DNA from: Streptomyces sp. NBC_01262
GTDB taxonomy: Bacteria; Actinomycetota; Actinomycetes; Streptomycetales; Streptomycetaceae
Reading direction: 5' to 3'
Length of the DNA: 64,000 nucleotides
Assembly (NCBI RefSeq): GCF_036226365.1
Contig: NZ_CP108462.1
Coordinates: 2,108,001-2,172,000 of the forward strand
A program made the position numbers and the translations under genes. Below the pieces are notes generated by a model. The model was given only the letters and a program-made list of their open reading frames with translations. It searched no databases and was not told where the DNA came from. Position 1 is the first letter of the stretch. Each line of letters starts with the position of its first letter. Positions 32,479-42,200 of this stretch are shown piece by piece.

Positions 32479-32724
32479 ATGGCCCTACCCAGAACGCATC
32501 ATTGCTCGGCCTGCTCGGACGCCTCCGCACCGGAAGGGGTCCTCCACGAGGACCTCGTCGTCGGTGCGCCGCTGTCCATGGAAGATCTCACCGACGCCCA
32601 GCGCCTCGACCGGTTCGCCGGCAAATACGCCCACGACGGCTGCCAGGTCAAGGAAGTCCGGCGCGTCCCGCAGGACAACCTGAGCGGTTACGCGTGGTCC
32701 GTCCGCTTCGTCGAGAGTTCCTGA
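32479..32724 (+). CDS. Small conserved hypothetical protein with N-terminal CxxC
   Basis: The 81-residue protein opens MALPRTHHCSACSDASAPEG, with HHCSAC as a possible metal site and a lone Cys later (HDGCQVKEV). A DLTDAQRLDRFAGKYAHDG helix follows. GGGAGGA lies 11 nt before the ATG. Its last 37 bp overlap the convergent end of the SWIM gene (32688-32724). Function is unknown. Confidence 0.65.
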   Translation: MALPRTHHCSACSDASAPEGVLHEDLVVGAPLSMEDLTDAQRLDRFAGKYAHDGCQVKEVRRVPQDNLSGYAWSVRFVESS

Positions 32725-34526
32725 GGCGAAACCCAGGTGGCCCGGACCAGGGCCCTTTCAGTGCTGGTGAGGTAGACGGCCGCGGCTAGCCATGCCTTCG
32801 CGTACCGGTCCGGGTCGGCCTCGCCGATCCGGCCGAAGACGTCGCGGGTGCGGCGGTCGGCCTCGGTGGCGAGGGCGGCGGAGAGGTCAGCGGCGGCCGG
32901 GAATCCGGTACGGCGCAGGGCGGCTCCGTCGCCGCGTACGTCACCGTTGCGGGCGGGCTCGGCGACGGCTCGGCGGCCTCCGGTGACAGCTAGTTCGACC
33001 ATGCGCCGGACCCGCCAGAGCGGTGAGTCGGCCAGGGGGTCGGGCGCGGTGCCGGGCAGGGTGTCGGGCGCGGTGTCGGCGGGCGGCGGGAAGTGCGCGC
33101 CCTGGAGGCGGTCGTAGCCCAGGTCGGCGTGGCCCAGCCACTCGGCGGGCAGCCGCAGGGTCTGGTCGGCGTCGGGCACCGGGGCGACCGCGAGCGGGCG
33201 CAGGGTGGCGGCGCGGTCGGGGTCCAGGCGGCCGATGACCCGCAGGCGGATGCCCGGCCGGGAGGCGAGCCGGCGGAAATTGGCGGCGTGGGCGAGATCG
33301 GGATGGCCGTGGGCGGGTAGCAGCCGGATCGGCAGGCCTTCGGCCAGTTCGCGGGCGAGCAGGTGGTCACCCGCGGCGCCGACGACGACCAGGTCGCAGC
33401 CGACCAGTTCACCGGCTGACCGGCCGGCCCGCTCCGGGTCGGCGCCGGGATCGGCGGAGAGCCGCTCGGCGACGGCTTCGCTCAGCGGCCGGCCGAACAG
33501 GGCCGCCAGCGGTCCGGACGACCAGGACAGGCCCGCGAGCGGTGTGGCCCGCACTCCCTTTCCGGCGCCGAGGCGGCCGTCCGGGGACACCGTCGCGCCG
33601 GTGACCAGGAGACCGCCACGGGCGAGCTGGCCGTGGTCCAGCACAGCCGCGCCCAGGGCGACGGTGGCGGTGGCGGCTCCCCGGGCGCGGGCCGGGCCGC
33701 CGGGCTTGACGTCGGCGACGGAGAACCAGCGGCCGTCGTCGGTGACGAGGTGGGTGACCACGCCGCCGTAACCGGTGGCGCTGATCACCGGCTCCCGGCA
33801 GACACCGTGGACGCGCAGGCTGCCGCCCGGCTCATAGCTGCGGCGGGCGGTGCCGATCAGAGCCGGGTCGGGCTCGGCCGCCGCCAGCAGGCCCACGGTG
33901 AGCAGCAGGTCGCGCAGGGCGGCGACCAGATCGGCCAGCCGGTGGCCGTCGTGGCGGGCGCGGGCACCACGCAGGCCGCGTACGACGCGAAGGGCGGCGG
34001 CCTCGGCCCGGTGCAGCCCGGCCAGCCTGGCCGTGTGGGCGGCCCGGAGCAGCTCGGCCTGGGGCACCGCGCCCGCACCGGGCACCCCGGTGGCGAGCAC
34101 GGCGGCGGCGGCCGTCCACAGGCCGGTGGCAGCGGTCACCTGGGCGGCGGTGGGGGGTACGGATTCGACGGCGGGGGCCGATTCCTCTTCCTCAGCGGGC
34201 GGTTCGGGTGCGGCGGCCTCGGGCGCGCTGTCCTGGTCCGCGACGGGGCAGGCGCTGAGGACGGCCGCCCGGTGCAGGCAGCGCGGTGCCAGCAGGCAGC
34301 TGCACACGGCCTGGCCGGTGTCGGTGACGGCGCCCGAGGAACCCGGGGTGAGGGTGACTTCGGCGTCCTCGCCGCAGCTGACGCGCAGCGTCGGGCCGTC
34401 GGCGGTGACGGGGGTCGTGGCGTAGAGCTCGATCGCCGCGTCCAGCTTCTTGCGCAGCCGGGAGGTGAGGCTTTCGACGGCGGCGGCGACCAGGTCGGGT
34501 GCCACCGGGGGCAGTTGGGCGTTCAT
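32688..34526 (-). CDS. SWIM zinc-finger protein, YehQ-like
   Basis: The 612-residue protein has a SWIM-type finger C75-x-C77...C83-x-H85 (AVCSCLLAPRCLHRAAVL), then a Glu/Ala/Pro linker and a long helical body (LLRAAHTARLAGLHRAEAAALRVVRG) with beta-rich segments (SLRVHGVCREPVISATGYGG). It is the last gene of a five-gene minus-strand operon; its ATG overlaps the VWA gene stop (ATGA). SWIM domains bind DNA or protein. In E. coli the equivalent yehQ also sits with yehL, yehM and yehP. The cellular role of the system is unknown. Confidence 0.85.
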   Translation of the reverse strand: MNAQLPPVAPDLVAAAVESLTSRLRKKLDAAIELYATTPVTADGPTLRVSCGEDAEVTLTPGSSGAVTDTGQAVCSCLLAPRCLHRAAVLSACPVADQDSAPEAAAPEPPAEEEESAPAVESVPPTAAQVTAATGLWTAAAAVLATGVPGAGAVPQAELLRAAHTARLAGLHRAEAAALRVVRGLRGARARHDGHRLADLVAALRDLLLTVGLLAAAEPDPALIGTARRSYEPGGSLRVHGVCREPVISATGYGGVVTHLVTDDGRWFSVADVKPGGPARARGAATATVALGAAVLDHGQLARGGLLVTGATVSPDGRLGAGKGVRATPLAGLSWSSGPLAALFGRPLSEAVAERLSADPGADPERAGRSAGELVGCDLVVVGAAGDHLLARELAEGLPIRLLPAHGHPDLAHAANFRRLASRPGIRLRVIGRLDPDRAATLRPLAVAPVPDADQTLRLPAEWLGHADLGYDRLQGAHFPPPADTAPDTLPGTAPDPLADSPLWRVRRMVELAVTGGRRAVAEPARNGDVRGDGAALRRTGFPAAADLSAALATEADRRTRDVFGRIGEADPDRYAKAWLAAAVYLTSTERALVRATWVSPQELSTKRTDHA

Positions 34527-37500
34527 CGGACTTCTCCGCGGAGGCGGTCGCCGACCCAGCGGGCGAGGGCGAGGGGGCTGAGGGCTGCGACGGGCATGCC
34601 GGCCGCTACGAGTTGCTGGGCGACGGGGACCGAATAGCGGGGGCTGCCGGTGTCGTCCAGGGCGGCGCAGCCCATCAGGTGCACGCCGGAGCCGGCGAGG
34701 GCCCGTACTTCGCCGAGGAGGCCGCCCAGCGGGTAGCCCTCCTCGAAGTCGCTGACCACCACGACGAGGGTCCGGCTGGGGACCGTCACCAGGGAACGGG
34801 CGTGGGCGAGCCCGGCCGCGATGTGGGTGCCGCCGCCGACGCGTACCTCCAGCAGCAGGGAGAGCGGGTCCTCCACCCGGTCCGTCAGGTCGATCACGTT
34901 GGTGGAGAAGGCGAGGAAGTGGGTGGACAGGGTGGGTACGCCGCCCAGCACGGCGGCGGTGAGCGCCGACCAGATGACGGACGCCTCCATGGAGCCGGAG
35001 ACGTCGACCACGAGGATCAGCCGCCAGTCCGCCTCCTGGCGCGACCGGGTGCTGAACACCGGCCGTTCGGGGACGACGACGGTGCGGCCGTCGTCGAGGC
35101 GGCGGGTGTGGGCGAGGTTGGCCCGCAGGGTGCGGGGCAGGTCGAGCCGGCCGCCGGGGCGCCGGGTCGGGCGCGGTGTCGCCAGTCCGGTCAGCGCGGG
35201 ACGCATGCGCGTGGCGAGTTCCTTGGCCAGTTCCTCGACCAGGCGGCGCACCAGCGGGCGCAGCCGGGCCAGTTGCTGCTCGGGCATGCCTCCGGCGAGG
35301 GAGAGCACCGAGGTCAGCAGCTCGACGGAGGGGCGTACGGCGGCGGGGTCGAGCTCGCCGAGGACATCGGTGCGGCCGCTGTCGGCGGCGCGGGCTAGGA
35401 CCTCCTCGCGTACCTCCGCGCCGAACAGGGCGTCGAGTTCCTCGGCCCATTCGCGGGCGGTGGGGAAGGACGCCTCCTGGCCGGCGCCGGGACCGGGTGC
35501 GAAGCCGCCGGCGCCCTCGCCGCGCCCGGCTCCGTACAGCTCGTCGAGGGCGTGGGCGTACCGGCGGGCGTCCGACGGCAGTTTTTCCGTCTCCCGGCCC
35601 AGGAGCAGCCGCCAGCGGTCGGCGGGGGCGAGGCTGCCTGCGGCGGGTGCTCGCCCGGTGGCCGGGGGCTCGTTCGCGGTTTGCGGCTGTGGGCCGGGCA
35701 GTTCGGCGGCGGTCGGCAGGCGCAGGGCGTTGAGCGCGACGAGGCCGGCGGCATCGGCGGCGGTCCACAGGGCGAGGAGCTCGGGCGGGGCGGTCAGGGT
35801 CAGGTCGAGGCGGTCGCCGAGGCGGTCGGTGACGGTGTGCAGCAGCCGGTCGCGGCCGGCCGGTGCGAGGGTGTCGAAGCCGCCGCGCAGGGCGGGCAGC
35901 CGGTCCAGGAAGCCCTGGTCGGTGAGGTTGTCGATCCGGTCGAGCAGCGGGTCGAGGGCGGCCGGTGCCGACTGGAGCAGCGGAGCCGCGGCGGTGAGCA
36001 GGCCGGCGAGCAGCCGGGCCAGGCGGTGGCGTCCGTCGGGGCCGGTGGCGGTGTCGATCCATCCGGCGGCGCGGGCTCCGAGGGCCTCGGGCCCGTCGAG
36101 GTCCAGCAGGACTCTGGCCGCCAGGGCGGCGCCCTGGACGAGCGGGGAGCCGGTGCGGGCGAGGGTGCCGAGCGCGTCGTCCAGCCGCAGGCCGAGGCGG
36201 TGTTCACCGGCGCGGGCCGACAGGGCGATCAGGGCGGCGGCATCGTCCGGCCGGTCGCTGCCCGCCAGGCCGGGCAGGGCGCGTACAGCGGCTTCGAGGA
36301 GGGTCGCCGCCAGTTCGGCGGCCTGCCGCCGGCCGTCAGGGGCGGTGCCGGGCAGGTGGCCCCGGCGTAGTGCCTCCAACAGGTCCAGGGCTTCGAGGAG
36401 TTCGGGGAGGGTCGCGGCGGAGGGGAGGACGGCGGCCGCGTCGGCGAGGCGGTCGGCGACCAGGGCGGGCAGGTCGCACCGGGCGGCGGCGCGCAGGCCG
36501 CCGAGGATCTGCGCGCAGGTGGCTCCGCCGTCGGCGGCCTGGCGGCGGAAGGTCTCGCGCAGGGTCCCGGCGGCGGCCAGGGCGCTGGTGACGCCCCGTA
36601 CGCCGGCCAGGTCGAGCCGGGCGGGCACGGCGGGGGTCCAGGACAGCCGCCACCGGGTGGTGAGGGCGGTCCCGTCGCCCGTACCGGTCACCGCGACGGG
36701 CTCGCCGTAGCCGACGCCGCACACCGCGAGGCGCTGGAGCAGGATCTCGCGGCGGCCGTCGAGGTCGGAGCGCAGCGGGTCGAGCCGGACCTCGCGCGAT
36801 TCGGGGTTGTCCGGGCCGGGCAGGCGCAGCGCGGCGAGTTCGGCCTCCACGAAGGGGCCGAGCCCGGAGCGTGGCGTGCCGGGGGCGACCCTGCCGCGGG
36901 CCGTGCCGACCAGGACCACTTCCAGGGACCGGGCGAGGGCGCGGCCGCGCCCCAGCGGCTCGCCCTGGCCGAGCACGGTCGTCACCGCCTCCAGCAGCTC
37001 GCCCCGGCCGGGGGCGGGCAGGCCGCGCAGCCGGGCCAGGTCGCAGGCCAGCCGCAGGGTCTCGGCGGCCTCGCCGGTGCCCGCGGTGTGCCCGGCCGCG
37101 CGCAACTCGCGGCAGAGGTCGGTGATCGCGCGGGCGGCGGCGTCACGGACCCGGCCGGGGTCACCGGCGGCGGTGAGCACGGCCTGCTGCCAGCGGGGGT
37201 CGCGGATGCCCGCCGGATAGCCGGAGCGGGAGTCCAGCAGGTCGAAGGCGTACGGAACGAGCGAGGTGACCGGCGCTGCCGCCGGTTCGTCCCCGGCGGC
37301 GGCCGGTGCGGTGGCCGCTGCGGCAGCGGTAGCAGGCACATCACCCACCAGGGCCGGGGCGTGGAAGGCGCCGATCAGCGCCGCCACCCGGCGGCCGTCC
37401 GCGGCGGCCTCCCCTATGACGCTTCGCATGTACGCCTCGCGCGCCAGGTCCACGGCCGGTACGCCGCCGCCGGTCTCGGCGTCGCGGCGCAGCGCCCAGC

Positions 37501-38026
37501 CGACGCCGAGGGCGGCCCGGCGGACGGCCTCGGGGGCGCAGCCGGGGGCGAGGACCTCGACAGCGCGGTCCCACAGGTCGTCCCCGTCGCGGCCGGTGCC
37601 GGCGGCGGTGAGGGCGTCGGCGAACGCGGTCCCGGTACCCGCCTGCGCCGGGGCGGACCCGTCGGCCGTCCAGCCCGGGTCGGCCAGCGGGAGGTCGCAG
37701 CACCGCACCTCGGCCCCGCGCTCTCGGGCCCAGCGGATGGCGGCCAGCTCGGGCGAGAAGTCGGCGAACGGGTAGAAGCCGAGCCGTCCGTCCTCCCCGG
37801 CCCCGGCGAGGGCGACGGGCGCGACGGTGCCGGGGTCGGCCAGGTGCGCGAGCCAGGGCTGGAAGTCGGCCGGCAGCTCCACGCAGACGACCTGCGCCCC
37901 GAAGGCGTCCAGCAGGGCGGGTACGGCGGCGGCGAGCGCGGGGCTGTGGTGGCGTACGCCGAGCAGGTACGGGCCGGCGCAGGCCGCGAGCCCGGCCACG
38001 GCCTCCCGGGGGTCGGCGAGGATCAC
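34523..38026 (-). CDS. DUF5682-VWA fusion protein (YehM-YehP-like)
   Basis: One uninterrupted 1,167-residue reading frame. The N-terminal 700 or so residues match the DUF5682/YehM type: YLLGVRHHSPALAAAVPALLDA, VVCVELPADFQPWL, EAYMRSVIGEAAADGRRVAALIGAFHAPAL. After a Pro/Ala-rich linker near residue 800 (QTANEPPATGRAPAAG), the C-terminal part matches YehP: DRWRLLLGRETEKLPSDARR and a VWA domain with intact MIDAS motif D1008-x-S1010-x-S1012 (VVDVSGSMEAS), then RVGGGTHIAAGL and VVVVSDFEEG. In E. coli these are two proteins of about 759 and 378 residues, whose sum nearly equals this length. GTG 38026 overlaps the MoxR stop (GTGA). Confidence 0.85.
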   Translation of the reverse strand: MILADPREAVAGLAACAGPYLLGVRHHSPALAAAVPALLDAFGAQVVCVELPADFQPWLAHLADPGTVAPVALAGAGEDGRLGFYPFADFSPELAAIRWARERGAEVRCCDLPLADPGWTADGSAPAQAGTGTAFADALTAAGTGRDGDDLWDRAVEVLAPGCAPEAVRRAALGVGWALRRDAETGGGVPAVDLAREAYMRSVIGEAAADGRRVAALIGAFHAPALVGDVPATAAAAATAPAAAGDEPAAAPVTSLVPYAFDLLDSRSGYPAGIRDPRWQQAVLTAAGDPGRVRDAAARAITDLCRELRAAGHTAGTGEAAETLRLACDLARLRGLPAPGRGELLEAVTTVLGQGEPLGRGRALARSLEVVLVGTARGRVAPGTPRSGLGPFVEAELAALRLPGPDNPESREVRLDPLRSDLDGRREILLQRLAVCGVGYGEPVAVTGTGDGTALTTRWRLSWTPAVPARLDLAGVRGVTSALAAAGTLRETFRRQAADGGATCAQILGGLRAAARCDLPALVADRLADAAAVLPSAATLPELLEALDLLEALRRGHLPGTAPDGRRQAAELAATLLEAAVRALPGLAGSDRPDDAAALIALSARAGEHRLGLRLDDALGTLARTGSPLVQGAALAARVLLDLDGPEALGARAAGWIDTATGPDGRHRLARLLAGLLTAAAPLLQSAPAALDPLLDRIDNLTDQGFLDRLPALRGGFDTLAPAGRDRLLHTVTDRLGDRLDLTLTAPPELLALWTAADAAGLVALNALRLPTAAELPGPQPQTANEPPATGRAPAAGSLAPADRWRLLLGRETEKLPSDARRYAHALDELYGAGRGEGAGGFAPGPGAGQEASFPTAREWAEELDALFGAEVREEVLARAADSGRTDVLGELDPAAVRPSVELLTSVLSLAGGMPEQQLARLRPLVRRLVEELAKELATRMRPALTGLATPRPTRRPGGRLDLPRTLRANLAHTRRLDDGRTVVVPERPVFSTRSRQEADWRLILVVDVSGSMEASVIWSALTAAVLGGVPTLSTHFLAFSTNVIDLTDRVEDPLSLLLEVRVGGGTHIAAGLAHARSLVTVPSRTLVVVVSDFEEGYPLGGLLGEVRALAGSGVHLMGCAALDDTGSPRYSVPVAQQLVAAGMPVAALSPLALARWVGDRLRGEVR

Positions 38027-39183
38027 CGCAGGTTCCCCCGCAGGTCCCACAGGCGGCGCCACATCGCCGAGCCGTCCTCGGCGCGGCGGCGGACGGGGCC
38101 GTCCCAGTAGCCGAGCAGCCGGGCGTGGTCGGCCGGGTCGTCCTTGCGCACGACACCCAGGAGATGGCCGGGCACCAGGTCGAGGACGTCCCCGCTCGGG
38201 AGGTAGGCCGCGGCCACCCCGAGGGAGGCCGCGACCTGGACGGCCTCGGCGGTGGACATCACCGTGCCGGGCCGCTCCACGTCCCAGCCCTCGGCGGAGC
38301 GGCCGGTGCGCAGGTCGCGGAAGACGGTGACCAGCGCGTCGAGCACGGCCTCGTCCACGCCGAAGGCCGCGCCCGCGCGCTGTACGGCGGCGGTGGCCTG
38401 GCCGCGTACAAGAGCAGTCTCTGCCTCGGCGTCGGCGATGGGCTCGACCGTCTCGAAATTGAAGCGGCGCTTGAGGGCGGCCGACATCTCCGAGACGCCC
38501 CGGTCGCGGAGGTTGGCGGTGGCGATGACGGTGAAGCCGGGGGCGGCCGGCACCTGGGCGTCGGCCGTGCCCGCCAGTTCGGGGACGCTGACGCGCCGGT
38601 CGGACAGGATCGACACCAGCGCGTCCTGTACCTCGGGCAGGCAGCGGGTGATCTCCTCGATGCGGGCGACCATGCCGCCGCGCATCGCGGTGAGCACGGG
38701 CGAGTCGACCAGCGCCTGCGGGCTCGGGCCCTGGGCGAGCAGCAGCGCGTAGTTCCAGCCGTAGCGGAACGCGTCCTCGGTGGTGCCGGCGGTGCCCTGC
38801 ACGGTCAGGGCGCTGGTCCCGCTGACGGCGGCGGCCAGCAGCTCGGACAGCATCGACTTGGCGGTGCCGGGCTCGCCGACCAGCAGCAGGCCGCGCTCGC
38901 CGGCGAGGGTGACCACGCAGCGTTCCACCAGGGCGCGTTCGCCGACGAACTTGGGGGCGATCAGCAGCCGGTCGGGCAGCGCCTCGTGCGGCTCGGGCAG
39001 CTTGAGAGTGTCGCCGTCGCTGCCGCAGACGAAGGTGACGGCGGCCCGCGGGGTGAGCGCCCAGCCGGGCGGGCGGGGGCCGTCGTCGTGGGCGGCGAGG
39101 AAGGCGAGCTCGGTGGCGAAGCGCTCCTCGGCGGGCATCGTCTGCCGTGCCGGGATGGCGGTCGCCTGTTCCATCAGGGTCAT
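38023..39183 (-). CDS. MoxR-type AAA+ ATPase, YehL-like
   Basis: The 386-residue MoxR-clade AAA+ protein has Walker A in LLLVGEPGTAKSMLSELL (103-110), a Walker-B-region helix (EEITRCLPEVQDALVSILSD), sensor 1 in VIATANLRDRGVSEMSAALKRRF and the MoxR-specific PIADAEAETALVRGQATAAV region. MoxR ATPases typically act as chaperones with VWA-domain partners; the partner here is the next gene, with which it overlaps by 4 bp. ATG 39183 has AAGGAA upstream. A 53-nt gap separates it from the giant gene upstream. Confidence 0.92.
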   Translation of the reverse strand: MTLMEQATAIPARQTMPAEERFATELAFLAAHDDGPRPPGWALTPRAAVTFVCGSDGDTLKLPEPHEALPDRLLIAPKFVGERALVERCVVTLAGERGLLLVGEPGTAKSMLSELLAAAVSGTSALTVQGTAGTTEDAFRYGWNYALLLAQGPSPQALVDSPVLTAMRGGMVARIEEITRCLPEVQDALVSILSDRRVSVPELAGTADAQVPAAPGFTVIATANLRDRGVSEMSAALKRRFNFETVEPIADAEAETALVRGQATAAVQRAGAAFGVDEAVLDALVTVFRDLRTGRSAEGWDVERPGTVMSTAEAVQVAASLGVAAAYLPSGDVLDLVPGHLLGVVRKDDPADHARLLGYWDGPVRRRAEDGSAMWRRLWDLRGNLR

Positions 39184-39236
39184 GAAGTTCCTTGGTTCTT
39201 ACGGGATTTACGAGGGGGAGGCAGGGGAGGCGGCGT

Positions 39237-42200
39237 TCAGCGGCGCCGGGTGGCGCGCCGGGCCTTGAGCTCTTCGAAGCGCGGGCCGCCGCCCTCCCGG
39301 ACCCGCTGCCAGGCCCGCCGGTAGAGCTCGGCGACGGGTTCGGCGGGCGCCAGCACCCCGAGCGGGGCGTCCTGGCCGACCGCCAGGTCGAGCAGCGGGA
39401 GCTTCCACTGCTCCAGCGGGACGTACGGAGAGCCCAGGGTCGCCCAGCCGCCGGGCAGGAAGAGCGAACGCCCTGCCCTGGCACGGGTGGCCTCGACCAC
39501 CAGGTCGGTGGCGGCCAGTTCGGCGCGGGCGGCCTTGAGCCGGGCGGGCCGCCAACCGGTCCACCTGGCCGTGTTGCGGTCGGTGGGGTCGGGCATGACG
39601 AGCAGCGTCAGATACAGCGTGGCGGCGTCCTCGCCGATGCCGTACTCCTTGGCCGCCTCGGTGACCAGCTCGGGCACCGAACGCGACGGGTCCTGCGGCC
39701 ACCAGGTGCCGTCCTTGTCCCGCTCCCCCGCCACGGGCTCGCCCGGGTCGGCGAGCAGCGCCTCGAAGCGAGGATCGCGGGCGGTGCGCAGCGCCGTCTC
39801 GGTCACGGAGACCTCCGGGGAGTCGGCGCGCAGGACGGCCAGGTACGGGTCGCCCCCGGCCTCGTCCAGCAGCGCGGTCCGGATGGCCGGGGAGGGCTGG
39901 TCGTCGGAGGTGGCCATGATGACGGCGCCGTAGCGTTCGTAGCCCTCGCCGGTCTCGGTGGGGGCGCCGGCGACCTTGCGGAAGCCGGGCAGGCTGACGT
40001 AGTGGCCCAGGTCGAGCATCAGCTCGGGGTTGGCCAGCCGGTCCCGTACGGCGGTCAGGGCCGCGGGGAGCAGTGCCCGTATCGGGTCACCGGCGGGGAG
40101 CCGGTGGGCGAGCCAGGCGGCCATCGCGACGGCGCCGACGAGGGTGTCCGCGGTGAAACCGGTGGCCTTCTCCTCGACGGGGTGGACGCGGTCGCCGCGG
40201 ACCGTCCAGCTCAGGTCCCGGCTCAGCCGGGGCTCGGCGGCCGGGTCGAGCAGCGCGGGCAGGGACCTGCCCGCCTCCCAGCGCGTCCGTACCGCGCGGA
40301 CCGCCTCGGTGAGCAGTGCCTCGGGCACCGCGACCCGCCGTCCGGCCAGGCGGTTCCACACCTGGGCCGCGGCGGCCGCGTCCGGGCCGTGCGTCCACAG
40401 CCGGACGGGCTCGGCCGGCAGCAGCGCCGCGACGACCGCCTGCCGGATGTCGGCGGACATCCCGCGCAGTTCGTCCTTGGCCAGGGCCGCGTCGGCCGCC
40501 TTCACCCCGAGGGCGGTGCGGACCTCGGCCGACAGGAAGTTCCGGTCGTACGCGTCGATGCCCGGCAGCCCCGCGACGACGAGGCGGGCCATGGTCGGCG
40601 TGACCCCGGTCAGCCGGGCGAACTCCTCGGCCGCCTCCGGGAACCAGGGCGCCGGGCCGCGCCCGGCCAGTTCGGTACGGAAGACGGCGAGCCAGTCCGC
40701 GTCCCGGGCCGTGCCGACCGGGGAGGAGGACTGCACGGTGTAGGGCGCGGGGACCTCGAAGCGGCCGGCCGGGTCGTGGAAGAACGCCCAGAACGTCACG
40801 CCGTGGCCGTTCTGGCCGTCGACGTCGACGAAGGCCAGGAAGGCGCCGCCGTCCAGCCGGAGCAGACCGCGCCGGGCCCCTTCGCGCTCGGTGCCGTCGG
40901 CCTGGGTCAACAGGCTGCTGTCGAGGTGCAGTTGGAACAGGCGCCAGTGGGCGGGCGTCATGGCCGACAGACCCGTCGTGTCGATCGCGCGGAGCAGTTC
41001 GCCCAGCGCGTCCCGGTGCGCGACGGCGGTGGTCACGGACGCGGCGCGCAGCGCCGCGGTCGCGGCGAGGTCGGGCAGGGCTCTCCAGAACAGCGCCGCC
41101 GTCGGCAGTGCCGGACCGTCGAGGTGCAGGCTCCCCTTGGGCGCGGCTGGAACGGCGGGATCGTCGGAACTGCGCAACACCTCGCCCATGAACCGCACTT
41201 GGTTCATGGCGTTGGTGTTTTCATCGGAGCCGTACCAGGCGTGGATGCTGCCGAAGCCGTTGAGCGCTTCGCTGAGCAGTCGGTCGTTGGGCCCGGTGGG
41301 CCCGCTCTGCGACTGCCCGCCCGAGAGCGTCTGCTCCAGCCGGGCGGCCACCGCGTCCAGCACGGCCTGCTGCTCGGCGGCGAACCGCACCACCCCGGCG
41401 ATGCCGGCGACCAGCGCCTCATGGCCGACCTCGGGCAGCAGCGTACGGACCAGGGCGGGGAGCTCGTTCTTCTTCTCCACCGTCGCCGCGGCCTTCAGCA
41501 GCGCCGCCGCCGTGTCGCGGTCGATCCGGCGCAGGGCGGCGGAGCCCTGCGGGTCACGGGGCCGGAGCAGGTGCCAGTAGCGCTGCGGCGGCAGGATGAG
41601 GGTGCCCTGCGCGAACACCCCCGGGGCGTTGTCGGTTCTGGCGGTCGAGGTGACGACACCGTCCGCGTCGACGAGGTTGACGCTGTAGAAGCCACGCCTG
41701 TCCACCGCCCGGGGCACCAGGTCCCCGGCCTCCCCGGCCTCCCCGGAGTCCCCGGGGAACAGCACGGCGCGGACCGGCCGTTCGCCACCGGCCGTGACCG
41801 TGACGGCCGTTCCGGCGGGGTCCTCGACGCGCAGCGAACCGTCGGGCAGTTCCGTCAGGCGCCAGCCGAGCAGCCCGCCGTCCGGTGCGGGCAGCAGCCA
41901 GCCGTCCTTGAAGGCGCTGCCGGCGTCGGCGAAGAACCCGGGCAGGCTCTTGCGGCCGAGCTCACCGGTGGCCGGGTCGTACTCGTGCCACCCGGAGGCG
42001 TCGGTGTCGTCCGTGTCCCGGACCCAGACCCAGTAGGAGGTGCCGTCGCTGATCAGCGCCCGTTCGCCGGGCACGGCGGTGTCGCCGCGGTGCAGCACTC
42101 CGGCGCCGGTGGTGCGCCCGCCGCCGGGCAGCGGCAGGGTGCTGCCGCCGTGGCCGTTGTACCAGTTCATGCGCTGGCCCCGGGTGCCGTGGGCGTCGCT

